Assembly (NCBI GenBank): GCA_958426775.1 | Contig: CATZZP010000001.1 | Span: 124,001-188,000, forward strand | Source: an uncultured Bacillota bacterium | Lineage (GTDB): Bacteria; Bacillota; Clostridia; Lachnospirales; CAG-274 | Direction of reading: 5' to 3' | Length of the DNA stretch: 64,000 nt | The notes under the pieces: model-generated | Database searches by the model: none | The model's input: only the letters and a program-made list of their open reading frames with translations | What the model was told of the DNA's origin: nothing | Made by a program: the position numbers and the translations under genes | Part shown: positions 35,635 to 44,085 of the stretch, piece after piece | Layout of the letters: every line of letters begins with the position of its first letter | How positions within the stretch are numbered: position 1 is the first letter of the stretch

Positions 35635-36066
35635 ATGAAAAAGGTAATGTTTGTATGTACGGGAAACACCTGTCGCAGTCCTATGGCAGAGGTAATTGCC
35701 AAAAAACTTTGGCAGGATAAGGCAGAGGTTATTTCAAGAGGCTTTTGCAAGGGCGGAGAGCCTATGAGCGAAAATTCCGCCATGGCTTTAAAGGACTCAG
35801 GCTTTGAAGTGACAGGGCATTTTTCAGCCCCTGTTACAATGGAGGAGCTTTTGAAATGTGACTTAGTTCTTACTATGTCAAACAGCCATAAAGAGGCAAT
35901 TTTAAATGCTTGCCCCGAAATCGGCAATAAGGTGTTTACCCTGGGTGAATATTCAGGTGAAGAGGGCGATATTCCGGATCCCTTTATGCAGGATATTCAG
36001 GTATACAAAGCTTGCTGTAATAAAATATATAATTGTATAAAAAATATTGACATTGATAAAATTTAA
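35635..36066 (+). CDS. Low molecular weight protein phosphatase
   Basis: A 143-residue phosphatase of the low-molecular-weight protein tyrosine/arginine phosphatase family. The P-loop CTGNTCRS (C-x5-R-S) is at residues 8-15, and the general acid Asp lies in DIPDPF. The Thr in the P-loop (CTGNTCRSP) resembles arginine phosphatases such as YwlE more than tyrosine phosphatases. Neighbours Sua5 and rpiB are the common YwlC-YwlE-RpiB order in Firmicutes. Confidence 0.92.
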   Translation: MKKVMFVCTGNTCRSPMAEVIAKKLWQDKAEVISRGFCKGGEPMSENSAMALKDSGFEVTGHFSAPVTMEELLKCDLVLTMSNSHKEAILNACPEIGNKVFTLGEYSGEEGDIPDPFMQDIQVYKACCNKIYNCIKNIDIDKI

Positions 36067-36084
36067 GCTTTAGGAGTGGATTTA

Positions 36085-36516
36085 ATGATAGCTCTTGGTT
36101 GCGACCACGGCGGTCTTGATTTAAAAAATGAAATTATAAAATATCTTGACTTACAAGGCATTGAATATAAGGATTTCGGTACTTATACAAATGAGTCCGT
36201 AGACTATCCCAAGTATGCAAGGCTTGTAGCAAATGCAGTAGCTGAGGGTCAGTGTGAAAAGGGTATTCTGGTATGCGGTACGGGTATCGGCATATCAATA
36301 GCCGCTAACAAGGTTAAGGGTATACGCTGTGCTCTTTGCCACGATGTATTTTCTGCAAAAGCAACAAGAGAACATAATGACTCTAATGTACTTGCTATGG
36401 GCGGCAGGGTTATCGGTGTGGGTCTTGCTTTGGAAATAGTTAAAACATGGCTTGATACACCTTTTTCACAGGATGAAAGACATATAAGACGTATTAAAAT
36501 GATTGAGGAGGAGTGA
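36085..36516 (+). CDS. rpiB: Ribose-5-phosphate isomerase B
   Basis: Interconverts ribose-5-phosphate and ribulose-5-phosphate in the pentose phosphate pathway, 143 residues. N-terminal IALGCDHGGLDLKNEI, catalytic Cys in GILVCGTGIGISIAANK, and EHNDSNVLAMGGRVIG are family motifs. ATG 36085 is eight bases after TAGGAG; a GTG at 36076 overlaps that RBS. Confidence 0.95.
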   Translation: MIALGCDHGGLDLKNEIIKYLDLQGIEYKDFGTYTNESVDYPKYARLVANAVAEGQCEKGILVCGTGIGISIAANKVKGIRCALCHDVFSAKATREHNDSNVLAMGGRVIGVGLALEIVKTWLDTPFSQDERHIRRIKMIEEE

Positions 36517-36519
36517 CCT

Positions 36520-37146
36520 ATGAGTAATTTTTATGTAATCGAACATCCTCTTGTTCAAAACAAGATGGCAATGCTAAGAAACAAGGATACAAACAGCAAG
36601 GAGTTTCGTGAGCTTGTAGGTGAGGTGTCTTCACTTATCTGCTATGAAGCAACAAAAAACCTTCCTTTAAGGGAGGTACAGGTGGAAACACCTTTAGGCA
36701 CTGCCGATTGTAAGGTGCTTGAAAGAGAAATGGTGCTTGTACCTATTCTTCGTGCAGGTATAGGCATGGTAGACGCTATGATTAACCTTATACCTAACGC
36801 AAGGGTTGGACATATTGGTCTTTACAGGGATCCTAATACCTTCCAGCCTATTGAATACTTCTGTAAGCTGCCTAAGTGTGAGGGCGATATGGAGCTTTTT
36901 GTTCTTGAACCTATGCTTGCAACAGGAGGCTCAGCTTCAGCGGCTGTTCAGTTTATTAAGGAACGTGGCTATGAAAATATTAAGTATATCTGTCTTATTG
37001 CGGCACCTGAGGGTATAAGACGCTTACAGGCGGATCATCCTGATGTAGATATTTATGCGGCAGGACTTGACAGAGTGCTTAATGAAGAGGGCTACATCGT
37101 ACCCGGTCTAGGTGATGTAGGCGACAGAATTTTCGGTACAAAATAA
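36520..37146 (+). CDS. upp: Uracil phosphoribosyltransferase
   Basis: Salvage enzyme making UMP from uracil and PRPP, 208 residues. Motifs are VLEREMVLVPILRAGIGMVDA, the PRPP loop region LEPMLATGGSA and the uracil-binding C-terminus EEGYIVPGLGDVGDRIFGT. Follows rpiB after three bases. Confidence 0.97.
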   Translation: MSNFYVIEHPLVQNKMAMLRNKDTNSKEFRELVGEVSSLICYEATKNLPLREVQVETPLGTADCKVLEREMVLVPILRAGIGMVDAMINLIPNARVGHIGLYRDPNTFQPIEYFCKLPKCEGDMELFVLEPMLATGGSASAAVQFIKERGYENIKYICLIAAPEGIRRLQADHPDVDIYAAGLDRVLNEEGYIVPGLGDVGDRIFGTK

Positions 37147-37185
37147 TTGTGACATACCCTTTAAAAACAGAGTGGAGGTTACCTT

Positions 37186-38208
37186 ATGGCACATAATTGG
37201 TTGCTGTATATGGCGGCTTTTTCCATAGCCTTTATAGTTGCTCTTCTTACAACTCCTTTGGCAAGAAGGCTTGCAATTAAATTTCATGCTGTGGATTTTC
37301 CCCGTGCAAGGGGTATGAATAAAGAGCCTGTGCCGCGTATGGGCGGTCTTGCCATTGTACTTGGCTTTATCTGTGCAGTTGTAGCACTTATGCCCTTTGT
37401 TGAGGAACTGCATTCAAAGCAGATGGCGGGCTTTTTGGTAGGTGCACTTATAATTGTTGCAGTAGGTATGCTGGATGATGTTTATGAGCTTGGACCTAAG
37501 TTTAAATTTTTTATGCAAATACTTGTGGGTATTATAGTAGTTTCTACAGGTACTAAGATTGACTTTATTATGTGGCCTCTCTGGCAATACATAAAGCCTT
37601 TTTCATCAATAATTACCGTTATATGGATTGTAGGTCTTATTAATGCGGTAAATCTTATTGACGGCTTGGACGGTCTTGCGGCAGGTGTTACAAGCATAGC
37701 ATCTATCTGCCTTATGGTATTGTGTATAGTATCAGGCAGTGAGCTTGCCGTAGTACTTACGGCAACCCTTGCAGGCTCTTGCTTGGGATTTTTGCCGAGA
37801 AACTTCAGCCCTGCAGAGGTTTATATGGGGGATACAGGCTCAACCTTTTTGGGTTACGTGCTTGCAGTTTGCTCATGTATAGGCGTATTTAAAAGCTATG
37901 CTATTCTCTCTATAGTACTTTCGGTTCTTGCTATGGCTTTACCTATCTGTGATACTCTGTTTGCTATGATAAGACGTGCAATTAACCATAAGCCTATTAT
38001 GATGGCAGACAGAGGTCATTTACACCACAGACTGGTGGATGCAGGCTATACAAATAAGCAGGCGGTAATTATACTTTACGGTCTTAGCTTAGTAAGTGCG
38101 GTTATAGCGGTGCTCATAGCTATACAGGATTTAAGTGCCACACTTATAGTATTTTTCTTTTTTATAATATTGTTGCTTATGTTATTTGTTTACAGAAAAC
38201 GAACTTAA
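37186..38208 (+). CDS. WecA/TagO-type undecaprenyl-phosphate sugar-1-phosphate transferase
   Basis: Integral membrane enzyme of glycosyltransferase family 4 (MraY/WecA superfamily), 340 residues and about ten helices. Motifs: RGMNKEPVPRMGGLAIVLGF, GMLDDVYEL with catalytic Asp, NLIDGLDGLAAG, MGDTGSTFLGY and the WecA-type DRGHLHHRL. It most likely loads GlcNAc-1-P on undecaprenyl phosphate, the first step of teichoic-acid-like polymers, whose attachment to the wall the LCP proteins of this window could finish (inference). RBS GGAGG lies upstream. Confidence 0.92.
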   Translation: MAHNWLLYMAAFSIAFIVALLTTPLARRLAIKFHAVDFPRARGMNKEPVPRMGGLAIVLGFICAVVALMPFVEELHSKQMAGFLVGALIIVAVGMLDDVYELGPKFKFFMQILVGIIVVSTGTKIDFIMWPLWQYIKPFSSIITVIWIVGLINAVNLIDGLDGLAAGVTSIASICLMVLCIVSGSELAVVLTATLAGSCLGFLPRNFSPAEVYMGDTGSTFLGYVLAVCSCIGVFKSYAILSIVLSVLAMALPICDTLFAMIRRAINHKPIMMADRGHLHHRLVDAGYTNKQAVIILYGLSLVSAVIAVLIAIQDLSATLIVFFFFIILLLMLFVYRKRT

Positions 38209-38238
38209 GGTTTACTTTACGAAAGGAGTTGTTATCCC

Positions 38239-39270
38239 ATGCTGAAAAATATAAAGAAAGGGGTGGCACTCCTTTCTATGGTTTTTATGGCAGCAGGCTG
38301 TACAAATACACAGCAAAATCAGCCTTATGAGGACCTTTCTGAAGGTAAAGGCGTAACTGAGAAGGATGATGGTGTTATTACCGTTACCTTAGCAGAAATA
38401 CATGTTGCAGACCATCCTATTACCAAAACCTTGGTTGGCTTTGCAAATGAGGTTGAAGAAAAAACTCAGGGCAGAATTAATGTTGATGTACGTCCGGCGG
38501 AACGCTACGGCACTGAAAACACGGTGGTATCTAAGGTATACGGAGGTGTTGTGGATATTGCAAGAGTAAGCAGTGTTACTCTCAGCAGATACAGCAGTAA
38601 CATAACACCTATTACATTGCCTTATATTTTTGAAAGCAAGGAACATATGTGGCGGTTTATTGATTCGCCTTACGGTCAGGAGCTTTTTGACGGCATTGAC
38701 GGCTGTGAGCCTCTTGCATGGATAGATGACGGTGTGCATAGCATATGCTCTGATACACCTATAAATACAGTGGAGGATTTGGCGAACAAACGCTTCAGAA
38801 TATCAAATTCGCCCTCTGTACGTCTGTTATTACAGGAATATGGCGCATCTCCAATAACTATGGACTATTCTAAAATCTTTGAGAATATTGAAAAAGGTAA
38901 TATAAACGGGGCTGAAACAGATATAGTATCCTATAAATACTATGCTAATAATGTAGTGGCAAAGTATTTTATTGACTGCAGGCTAAGCTATGCACCCTCT
39001 GTACTTATAGCAAGTAATACCCTTGAGGAAAAAGTGGGACAAGAGGATTATAAAATTATTCTTGAGTGTGCTGAAAATGCTTGGGAAAAGTCAAAACAGC
39101 TCCGGTCAGAAAGTGAAGAGGCTGTAAAAAAAGAGCTTGCAGACAGCGGTACTCAAATAATAACCCCTTCAGAGGAGGTTATTTCTCAGTTAAAGGCAAC
39201 AGCAGAAAATATTTATTCTGAATATCCTGAATATAAAGATGTAATTGACAGCATTAAAAGCTGTAAATAA
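38239..39270 (+). CDS. TRAP-type substrate-binding lipoprotein (DctP-like)
   Basis: A 343-residue extracellular solute-binding lipoprotein. Lipobox MAAGC places the lipidated Cys at about residue 21. The DctP fold is supported by KTLVGFANEVEEKTQGRINVDVRPAERYGTE-like start, VVDIARVSS, the Arg of NKRFRISNSPSV that usually binds a carboxylate, and NGAETDIVSYKYY. No DctQ/DctM membrane genes are nearby, so its transport partner is elsewhere or it serves as a sensor. RBS AAAGGAG. Confidence 0.88.
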   Translation: MLKNIKKGVALLSMVFMAAGCTNTQQNQPYEDLSEGKGVTEKDDGVITVTLAEIHVADHPITKTLVGFANEVEEKTQGRINVDVRPAERYGTENTVVSKVYGGVVDIARVSSVTLSRYSSNITPITLPYIFESKEHMWRFIDSPYGQELFDGIDGCEPLAWIDDGVHSICSDTPINTVEDLANKRFRISNSPSVRLLLQEYGASPITMDYSKIFENIEKGNINGAETDIVSYKYYANNVVAKYFIDCRLSYAPSVLIASNTLEEKVGQEDYKIILECAENAWEKSKQLRSESEEAVKKELADSGTQIITPSEEVISQLKATAENIYSEYPEYKDVIDSIKSCK

Positions 39271-39296
39271 TATATTGAAAGGCAAGTGGAGTTACT

Positions 39297-41636
39297 TTGA
39301 AAAAAATTATTTCATTAATGCTGGCAGGAGTTTTTGTTTTAACGGCAACAGCTCCCGCTTATGCACAGGGAGAGCTTACAAAAGGTGAGTATGCTCAGAT
39401 TTTACTTGAAACGGCAAAGCCGTATAATCCTTCTCTAAAAATGGAGGATATTATAAAGGGTGACGGCAGCGGTCAGGAGGAGAATAAGCTTGTAACAAAG
39501 GCAGAGGCTCTTGTTATGCTTAAGCGAGCATATGGCAATTTGCCGACCTTAAGCGGTGATTTAAAGCGTACTGCACCTGAAAGCGGCACCTATACGGATT
39601 TGCCTTTTTGGTCAAAGACAGATATAGAGGCTCTTTCAAAGGCAGGTGTTTTAAGTGAGCCTGTAGGCGGAGCAATAGGTGCAACAGAATATATAGATAA
39701 AGACTATGCAGACACTATGTCAGGCAGAATGTACAGACTCTTTGGTTCCGACCCAAAGGATGATTTTTATACCACTGTAAACAGGAAGTTCTTAAACGAC
39801 AGTGTTATTGAGGAGGGGTCGGCAGAGGCATCTGTATTTTATGATGTAAACGATGATATATCGGGAGATTTAATTGAAATTTTAGCGGAAATTGTAAAAA
39901 GCAATCATGTTAAAGGCTCAGCAGAACAAAAAATCAAGGATTTCTGTGCTACTGCTGCCGATAAGAAAACTCGTGAGGAGTTGGGTATTTCTCCTATTGA
40001 GCCTTATCTTGAAAAAATACGTGAAGCAAAAACTGATAAGGAGCTGTATCAGGTTGCATTGGATTTAGCTGAGGATACTACTCTGGATTTATTATTTGGC
40101 TTCAGTGTTACCTCCGAATTAGAGGATAAAACCAAGTACGTTCCTGTTTTTGACACATATGTACCTACCCTGCCATTAAGTAATTACTATGAGGGCAGTG
40201 AAATGATTGAGGACTTCAGAAAGTATATGATAAAAGCCTTTATTATGGGTGGTAACGATACGGAAACTGCCAAGGAAAAGGCTGATTTGGTTATTGATTT
40301 TGAAACGGAACTTGCAAAGTACTCTGCACCTAATGAGGAATTTGTAGAGATTGAAAATAACTTTAACTATTATACAATGAAGGATTTACAGGGTTACTTT
40401 AAATCCGTAGACGTTAAAGCTGTTGCAGATGTACATGGCTTTAATATTGACAAAAAAATAGTAATTGTTGACCCGGAACAAATGAAGTTTTACGCCTCCT
40501 ACTTTGACGGAGAACATACAGAGCTTCTTAAAGCTCTGGCAGAAATTTCTATGATAGCCTATTATTCGGACCTTCTAACAGAAGATTTTACTATGCTTGA
40601 TAACGAGCTTACAGAGGTTATATATGGCTTTAATCCGGAAAATACTATTTTGACTAATGCTTTCAACTCAACCTTTAGTCTTATGAGTGACTATCTGGGT
40701 GAGATTTATTATAAGAATAATTTTTCCGAGGAAGAAGAGGAGAAGGTCAGGGATATTGTTAATTCCATTAAGGATAGTTATTTGGAAAGACTTAAAGCAA
40801 ACACCTGGCTTAGTGAGGAAACTAAGGAAGAGGCAATTAAAAAGCTTGAAACGCTGGAGGTTGTTATAGGTATACCCGATGACGGTACTGATTTTATTAA
40901 GGATATTGATATAAAGGGACCTTCAGAGGGAGGCACTTATATAGAAAATATAAATAATGTATTAAAGGCAAATGATAAGATTATTGCAGACCTTTTAAGC
41001 GGAGATTATACTATTAATGAAATCAGTTTTTCTGCTTATGAGGTAAATGCCATGTACAGACCCGATTACAATACTATTATTTTACCTGCAGGTATTTTAA
41101 GAGAGCCTATATACAGCAGTGAGGATTCCTATGAGGAAACTTACGGTAAAATAGGTTATATTATCGGTCATGAAATGAGCCATGCCTTTGATACAAACGG
41201 TGCTAAGTATGATGAAAACGGTAATTACAAAAACTGGTGGACTAAAGTAGACTATGCTAATTTCTCAAAGCTAAGCAAAAAGGTTGAGGAATATTATGAC
41301 GGTGCAGAGGCGGCAACGGGTCTTACCGTAAACGGCAAGCTTACATTGGATGAAAATATTGCCGATATGGTAGGTGTCGAGGCGGCACTTGATGCACTTA
41401 AGACAAAGGTTGAAAAACCTGATTATGAAAAGTTTTTTGAAAGCTTTGCCTATATATCAAGATATACTACAACCAGAGATACGCTTAAATATGATTTGGA
41501 GGAGGATGTTCATTCTCCGTGTTATATAAGAGTAAATTACTCTGTTAAAAATACCGATGAATTTCAGGAAACATATAATGTTGAAGAACAAGACGATATG
41601 TATGTATCCCCTTCAGACAGAATTGAAATATGGTAA
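39297..41636 (+). CDS. M13 (neprilysin-like) metallopeptidase with SLH-like N-terminus
   Basis: Exported zinc peptidase of 779 residues. A signal peptide ends near Ala-Tyr-Ala. Residues about 25-150 resemble one or two S-layer-homology-type repeats (KAEALVMLKRAYG, TDLPFWSKTDIEALSKAGVL), which would hold it at the wall. The M13 domain follows, with zinc site HExxH at 625-629 (GHEMSHAFD), the third ligand Glu686 in ENIAD, and the C-terminal VNYSVKNTDEFQETYNV. The start is TTG at 39297 with GGAG upstream. Confidence 0.92.
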   Translation: MKKIISLMLAGVFVLTATAPAYAQGELTKGEYAQILLETAKPYNPSLKMEDIIKGDGSGQEENKLVTKAEALVMLKRAYGNLPTLSGDLKRTAPESGTYTDLPFWSKTDIEALSKAGVLSEPVGGAIGATEYIDKDYADTMSGRMYRLFGSDPKDDFYTTVNRKFLNDSVIEEGSAEASVFYDVNDDISGDLIEILAEIVKSNHVKGSAEQKIKDFCATAADKKTREELGISPIEPYLEKIREAKTDKELYQVALDLAEDTTLDLLFGFSVTSELEDKTKYVPVFDTYVPTLPLSNYYEGSEMIEDFRKYMIKAFIMGGNDTETAKEKADLVIDFETELAKYSAPNEEFVEIENNFNYYTMKDLQGYFKSVDVKAVADVHGFNIDKKIVIVDPEQMKFYASYFDGEHTELLKALAEISMIAYYSDLLTEDFTMLDNELTEVIYGFNPENTILTNAFNSTFSLMSDYLGEIYYKNNFSEEEEEKVRDIVNSIKDSYLERLKANTWLSEETKEEAIKKLETLEVVIGIPDDGTDFIKDIDIKGPSEGGTYIENINNVLKANDKIIADLLSGDYTINEISFSAYEVNAMYRPDYNTIILPAGILREPIYSSEDSYEETYGKIGYIIGHEMSHAFDTNGAKYDENGNYKNWWTKVDYANFSKLSKKVEEYYDGAEAATGLTVNGKLTLDENIADMVGVEAALDALKTKVEKPDYEKFFESFAYISRYTTTRDTLKYDLEEDVHSPCYIRVNYSVKNTDEFQETYNVEEQDDMYVSPSDRIEIW

Positions 41637-41643
41637 ACCTTTT

Positions 41644-41673
41644 AACCGCCTGCATATACAGGCGGTTATTTTT
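41644..41673 (+). terminator. Terminator after the M13 peptidase gene
   Basis: AACCGCCTG pairs with CAGGCGGTT around a short loop, followed by ATTTTT. Confidence 0.85.
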
Positions 41674-41674
41674 C

Positions 41675-41703
41675 TGTACAAGTATATTTAGTTGTGGTAT
41701 AAT
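41675..41703 (+). promoter_or_regulatory. Promoter whose -10 box is the left arm of a repeat
   Basis: TGTACA (41675-41680), 17 bases, TATAAT (41698-41703). The -10 hexamer lies inside the GTATAAT closing arm of repeat copy 1, so a transcript would start within its first hairpin. Confidence 0.5.
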
Positions 41704-41770
41704 GTACACAAGTAAACTTGTGTACGAAAACAGTAAACTGTTTTCTTGTGGCTGTCGCCACAGATTATAC
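41697..41770. repeat. Cloverleaf-like 74-bp repeat, copy 1
   Basis: Outer arms GTATAAT (41697-41703) and ATTATAC (41764-41770) are complementary and enclose three perfect hairpins: 41704-41725 (9-bp stem, TAAA loop), 41726-41745 (8-bp stem, TAAA loop) and 41747-41762 (6-bp stem, TGTC loop). Nearly every base is paired. No open frame with coding character runs through it. Its family is not one I recognise; a miniature mobile element or structured RNA/DNA element is possible. Confidence 0.85.
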
Positions 41771-41846
41771 TATTCGCAATTAAATTGCTCATACCAAGTC
41801 GCAGGAAATAACCGCTCTAAGGGTGTTTATTTCCTTTGCTCCTATG
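41771..41846. other. Spacer between repeat copies with two further hairpins
   Basis: GCAATT/AATTGC (41776-41788) and GGAAATAA/TTATTTCC (41804-41834) are inverted repeats in the 76 bases between the two copies. The whole stretch 41697-41920 is therefore a chain of hairpins. Confidence 0.7.
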
Positions 41847-41920
41847 GCATAATGTACACAAGTAAACTTGTGTACGAAAACAGTAAACTGTTTTCCTGTG
41901 GCTGTCGCCGCAGATTATAC
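41847..41920. repeat. Cloverleaf-like 74-bp repeat, copy 2
   Basis: Same length and fold as copy 1, exactly 150 bases further on. Differences are few: outer arm GCATAAT, one T to C before the third hairpin and one A to G in its right arm. All three hairpins keep their arms apart from a single A-to-G change in the third. No flanking direct repeat of a target site is obvious. Confidence 0.85.
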
Positions 41921-41949
41921 TTTTTATGAGCCGGAAAAAAGCAATCCGG

Positions 41950-41971
41950 TTGCCTCGTATAGGCAATTTTT
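41950..41971 (+). terminator. Terminator-like hairpin after the repeat array
   Basis: TTGCCT pairs with AGGCAA around CGTAT, followed by five T. It would end a short RNA started at about 41710 before the gene at 42007. Confidence 0.5.
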
Positions 41972-42006
41972 GCAATATTTAATTAAAAATAATATGGAGG
42001 TTAAAA

Positions 42007-43089
42007 ATGGGTCTTTTTAACAAACGTAAAAAAAATGAAAAGGAAGCTGTAATTCAGCCTTCTCAGGAAGTAAAAAATGTTGATGCCGATAAGGAGATAA
42101 GCTCTGAAAAGGTGGATTTAACAAGCTCAGAGGCGGTAAATGCCAAGCTTAAGGAAATTTATCAAAAGGACAGCCTTTATATAGTCCTTAATATATATAT
42201 AGCAGATTTAGAAAGAGGCTTAAGTGTTCCTCTTGTTTTAATGCCTAAGGATAAAGAAGACCATAAGGTTATGGTTGTATTTACAGATTATGAAAAGGCA
42301 AAAACCTTTGTTACCCAAAAGCGTCCTATGGTTATAGACGGTATTTTGCCTATAGCTGAGATTAAAAAGGACGATAAGATTAATAATATGGATATAATTT
42401 GTGCTAATGCTATGGCACAGGGAATAAATGCCATTGATTTTGATGTAGATGATGATAACGGCTTTGGCTGTAAGCTACAATATTTTATGCAGATAAATAA
42501 TATGTCGGGTCAGGGACAGATTGTTTTTTCTAACGAAGAGATGGAAAAAATAAAAGCAAACGGAGGCAAATTTACTCCTCGTTTTAATGCAATGCACATT
42601 ATGAACTTTGACAATCCCTACAGCCTTAGTAAGGAAAGGGCTGAGGAGGTTGTAAATGTCCTCCTTGAAGATGACGGAATTGAAAAGGCGGAGGAATGTA
42701 CAATACATGAGCTTTGCTATGGAGCTAATAAGCTTATGTATAAGGCGGCAGAGGCTGAAAAGAACAAGGATACTCAGGAATGTGAAAGACTTAAGGGTCT
42801 TGTGGATGATTTAAACGAGGTTATCTTTAATAAGCTCTCTGAGTTAAAGCAGTGGTATACCCTTAAAAATAAGGAAACGGGAGAAATTTACACTAAAAAC
42901 GGTGCTGCCTACATAATCTATACACCTCGTTACGGAAACAGAATGCCACAGGGGACAGTATTAGAGGCATTTCCTGCATCTGTAGCTGAGTTTGCATACC
43001 TTGTGGGTAACAGCCCTGTAAATATGGTGGTTGTAACTGACGGACCTAATATAATGCACCTTATTGACAGAGGCTTATTCGGCTTTTAA
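42007..43089 (+). CDS. SseB-like protein of uncertain function
   Basis: A 360-residue cytoplasmic protein. After a basic and charged N-terminal 40 residues, the stretch KDSLYIVLNIYIADLERGLSV, VFTDYEKAKTF and the following strands resemble the SseB N-terminal domain, known from a serine-sensitivity enhancer and from type VII secretion neighbours. The C-terminal 120 residues are unlike anything I recognise. GGAGG precedes ATG. It is followed by an NlpC/P60-like gene and then by the pilus operon, but a functional link is not shown. Confidence 0.6.
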   Translation: MGLFNKRKKNEKEAVIQPSQEVKNVDADKEISSEKVDLTSSEAVNAKLKEIYQKDSLYIVLNIYIADLERGLSVPLVLMPKDKEDHKVMVVFTDYEKAKTFVTQKRPMVIDGILPIAEIKKDDKINNMDIICANAMAQGINAIDFDVDDDNGFGCKLQYFMQINNMSGQGQIVFSNEEMEKIKANGGKFTPRFNAMHIMNFDNPYSLSKERAEEVVNVLLEDDGIEKAEECTIHELCYGANKLMYKAAEAEKNKDTQECERLKGLVDDLNEVIFNKLSELKQWYTLKNKETGEIYTKNGAAYIIYTPRYGNRMPQGTVLEAFPASVAEFAYLVGNSPVNMVVVTDGPNIMHLIDRGLFGF

Positions 43090-43137
43090 CAGAATTTTTT
43101 GTTAAGGACAAACATATCTTAATACAGAGGTGATTTT

Positions 43138-43854
43138 GTGAAAAGTATTAAGGATATGTTAAAAATAGCTATTATGCCTTTAGGTAAAACTATGTACATA
43201 TACGGCGGAGGCTGGAACGAAGCGGATACAGGTGCAGGCAGGGAGTGCCTGACCTATGGTATTTCTCCTAAGTGGGCTGAATTTGCCAACAACCAAGACA
43301 GTAACTACAGTTATAAGAATTATGACTATAAAAAGGACAAGTCTGTTATTCACTTAGGTCTGGATTGCTCGGGCTATGTGGGCTGGGTGCTGTTTAATAC
43401 CTTAGCTGACGGCAGAGGCTATGTTTTTAAATCCACAGAGGTCGTAAAAAGCTTTTATTCTATGGGTCTTGGAAAAAGAACGGAACGTAACGGAGTTAAA
43501 GACTTTAAAGCAGGAGATATATTCAGCTCAGCCTGTGATTGTTGTGCACATGTATACATATGTGTAGGCAAATGCAGTGACGACAGCGTGGTATTGCTTC
43601 ATTCAAGTCCCAACGGGGTTCAGCTGTCGGGTACATATTCACCCGAGGGTGACGATAATTCAAGGGCGATAATTCTCGCAAGGGAATATATGACAAGATA
43701 CTATCCAAGATGGATGGCTCGTTATCCTGACATAACAAGAAATACAACCTATCTCACCCATTACGAACAACTTGAAAACACCTTTTTAAGCGATAAAGAG
43801 GGGCTTAGAGAAAAGTCAGCCGAAGAGGTTTTAGCTCTTGTATTCAGAGGTTGA
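43138..43854 (+). CDS. NlpC/P60-like cysteine hydrolase
   Basis: A 238-residue protein with an NlpC/P60-like active site: Cys77 in LDCSGYVGW, then His138 in CAHVYIC and a possible third residue His155. Such enzymes cut peptidoglycan stem peptides. There is no clear signal peptide (KSIKDMLKIAIMPLG at the start), which is odd for a wall hydrolase; four cysteines cluster around 133-146. Start GTG 43138 follows GAGGTG. The next gene is 232 bases away with its own promoter. Confidence 0.78.
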   Translation: MKSIKDMLKIAIMPLGKTMYIYGGGWNEADTGAGRECLTYGISPKWAEFANNQDSNYSYKNYDYKKDKSVIHLGLDCSGYVGWVLFNTLADGRGYVFKSTEVVKSFYSMGLGKRTERNGVKDFKAGDIFSSACDCCAHVYICVGKCSDDSVVLLHSSPNGVQLSGTYSPEGDDNSRAIILAREYMTRYYPRWMARYPDITRNTTYLTHYEQLENTFLSDKEGLREKSAEEVLALVFRG

Positions 43855-43975
43855 CGGAACAAGTTTGGCGAAACAGGACACAAAATAAGTAGATCGGGTT
43901 AAAAAATAAAAAAATATCCGAGAAATGTACAAAAAAAATATAAAATGCTTTTAAAATTTATAAAATTTTGTAATT

Positions 43976-44004
43976 TTGACAAAAAAAACAATAATTTCTA
44001 AAAT
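43976..44004 (+). promoter_or_regulatory. Promoter of the type IV pilus operon
   Basis: TTGACA (43976-43981), 17 bases, TAAAAT (43999-44004), in an extremely AT-rich stretch. No c-di-GMP riboswitch pattern is visible in the leader. Confidence 0.55.
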
Positions 44005-44085
44005 TTTTATGTACTTTTTATCTAGTATATGGTAAAATGGGTACAGAAATTTAAAAAAATATTAAAATTAACAAGGGGGGACAGT

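Noticed and set aside
41630..41929. A 99-codon open frame across the hairpin repeats
   Set aside because: It begins inside the end of the M13 gene and its peptide is duplicated only because the DNA repeat is duplicated; composition is unlike a protein and no RBS is present.
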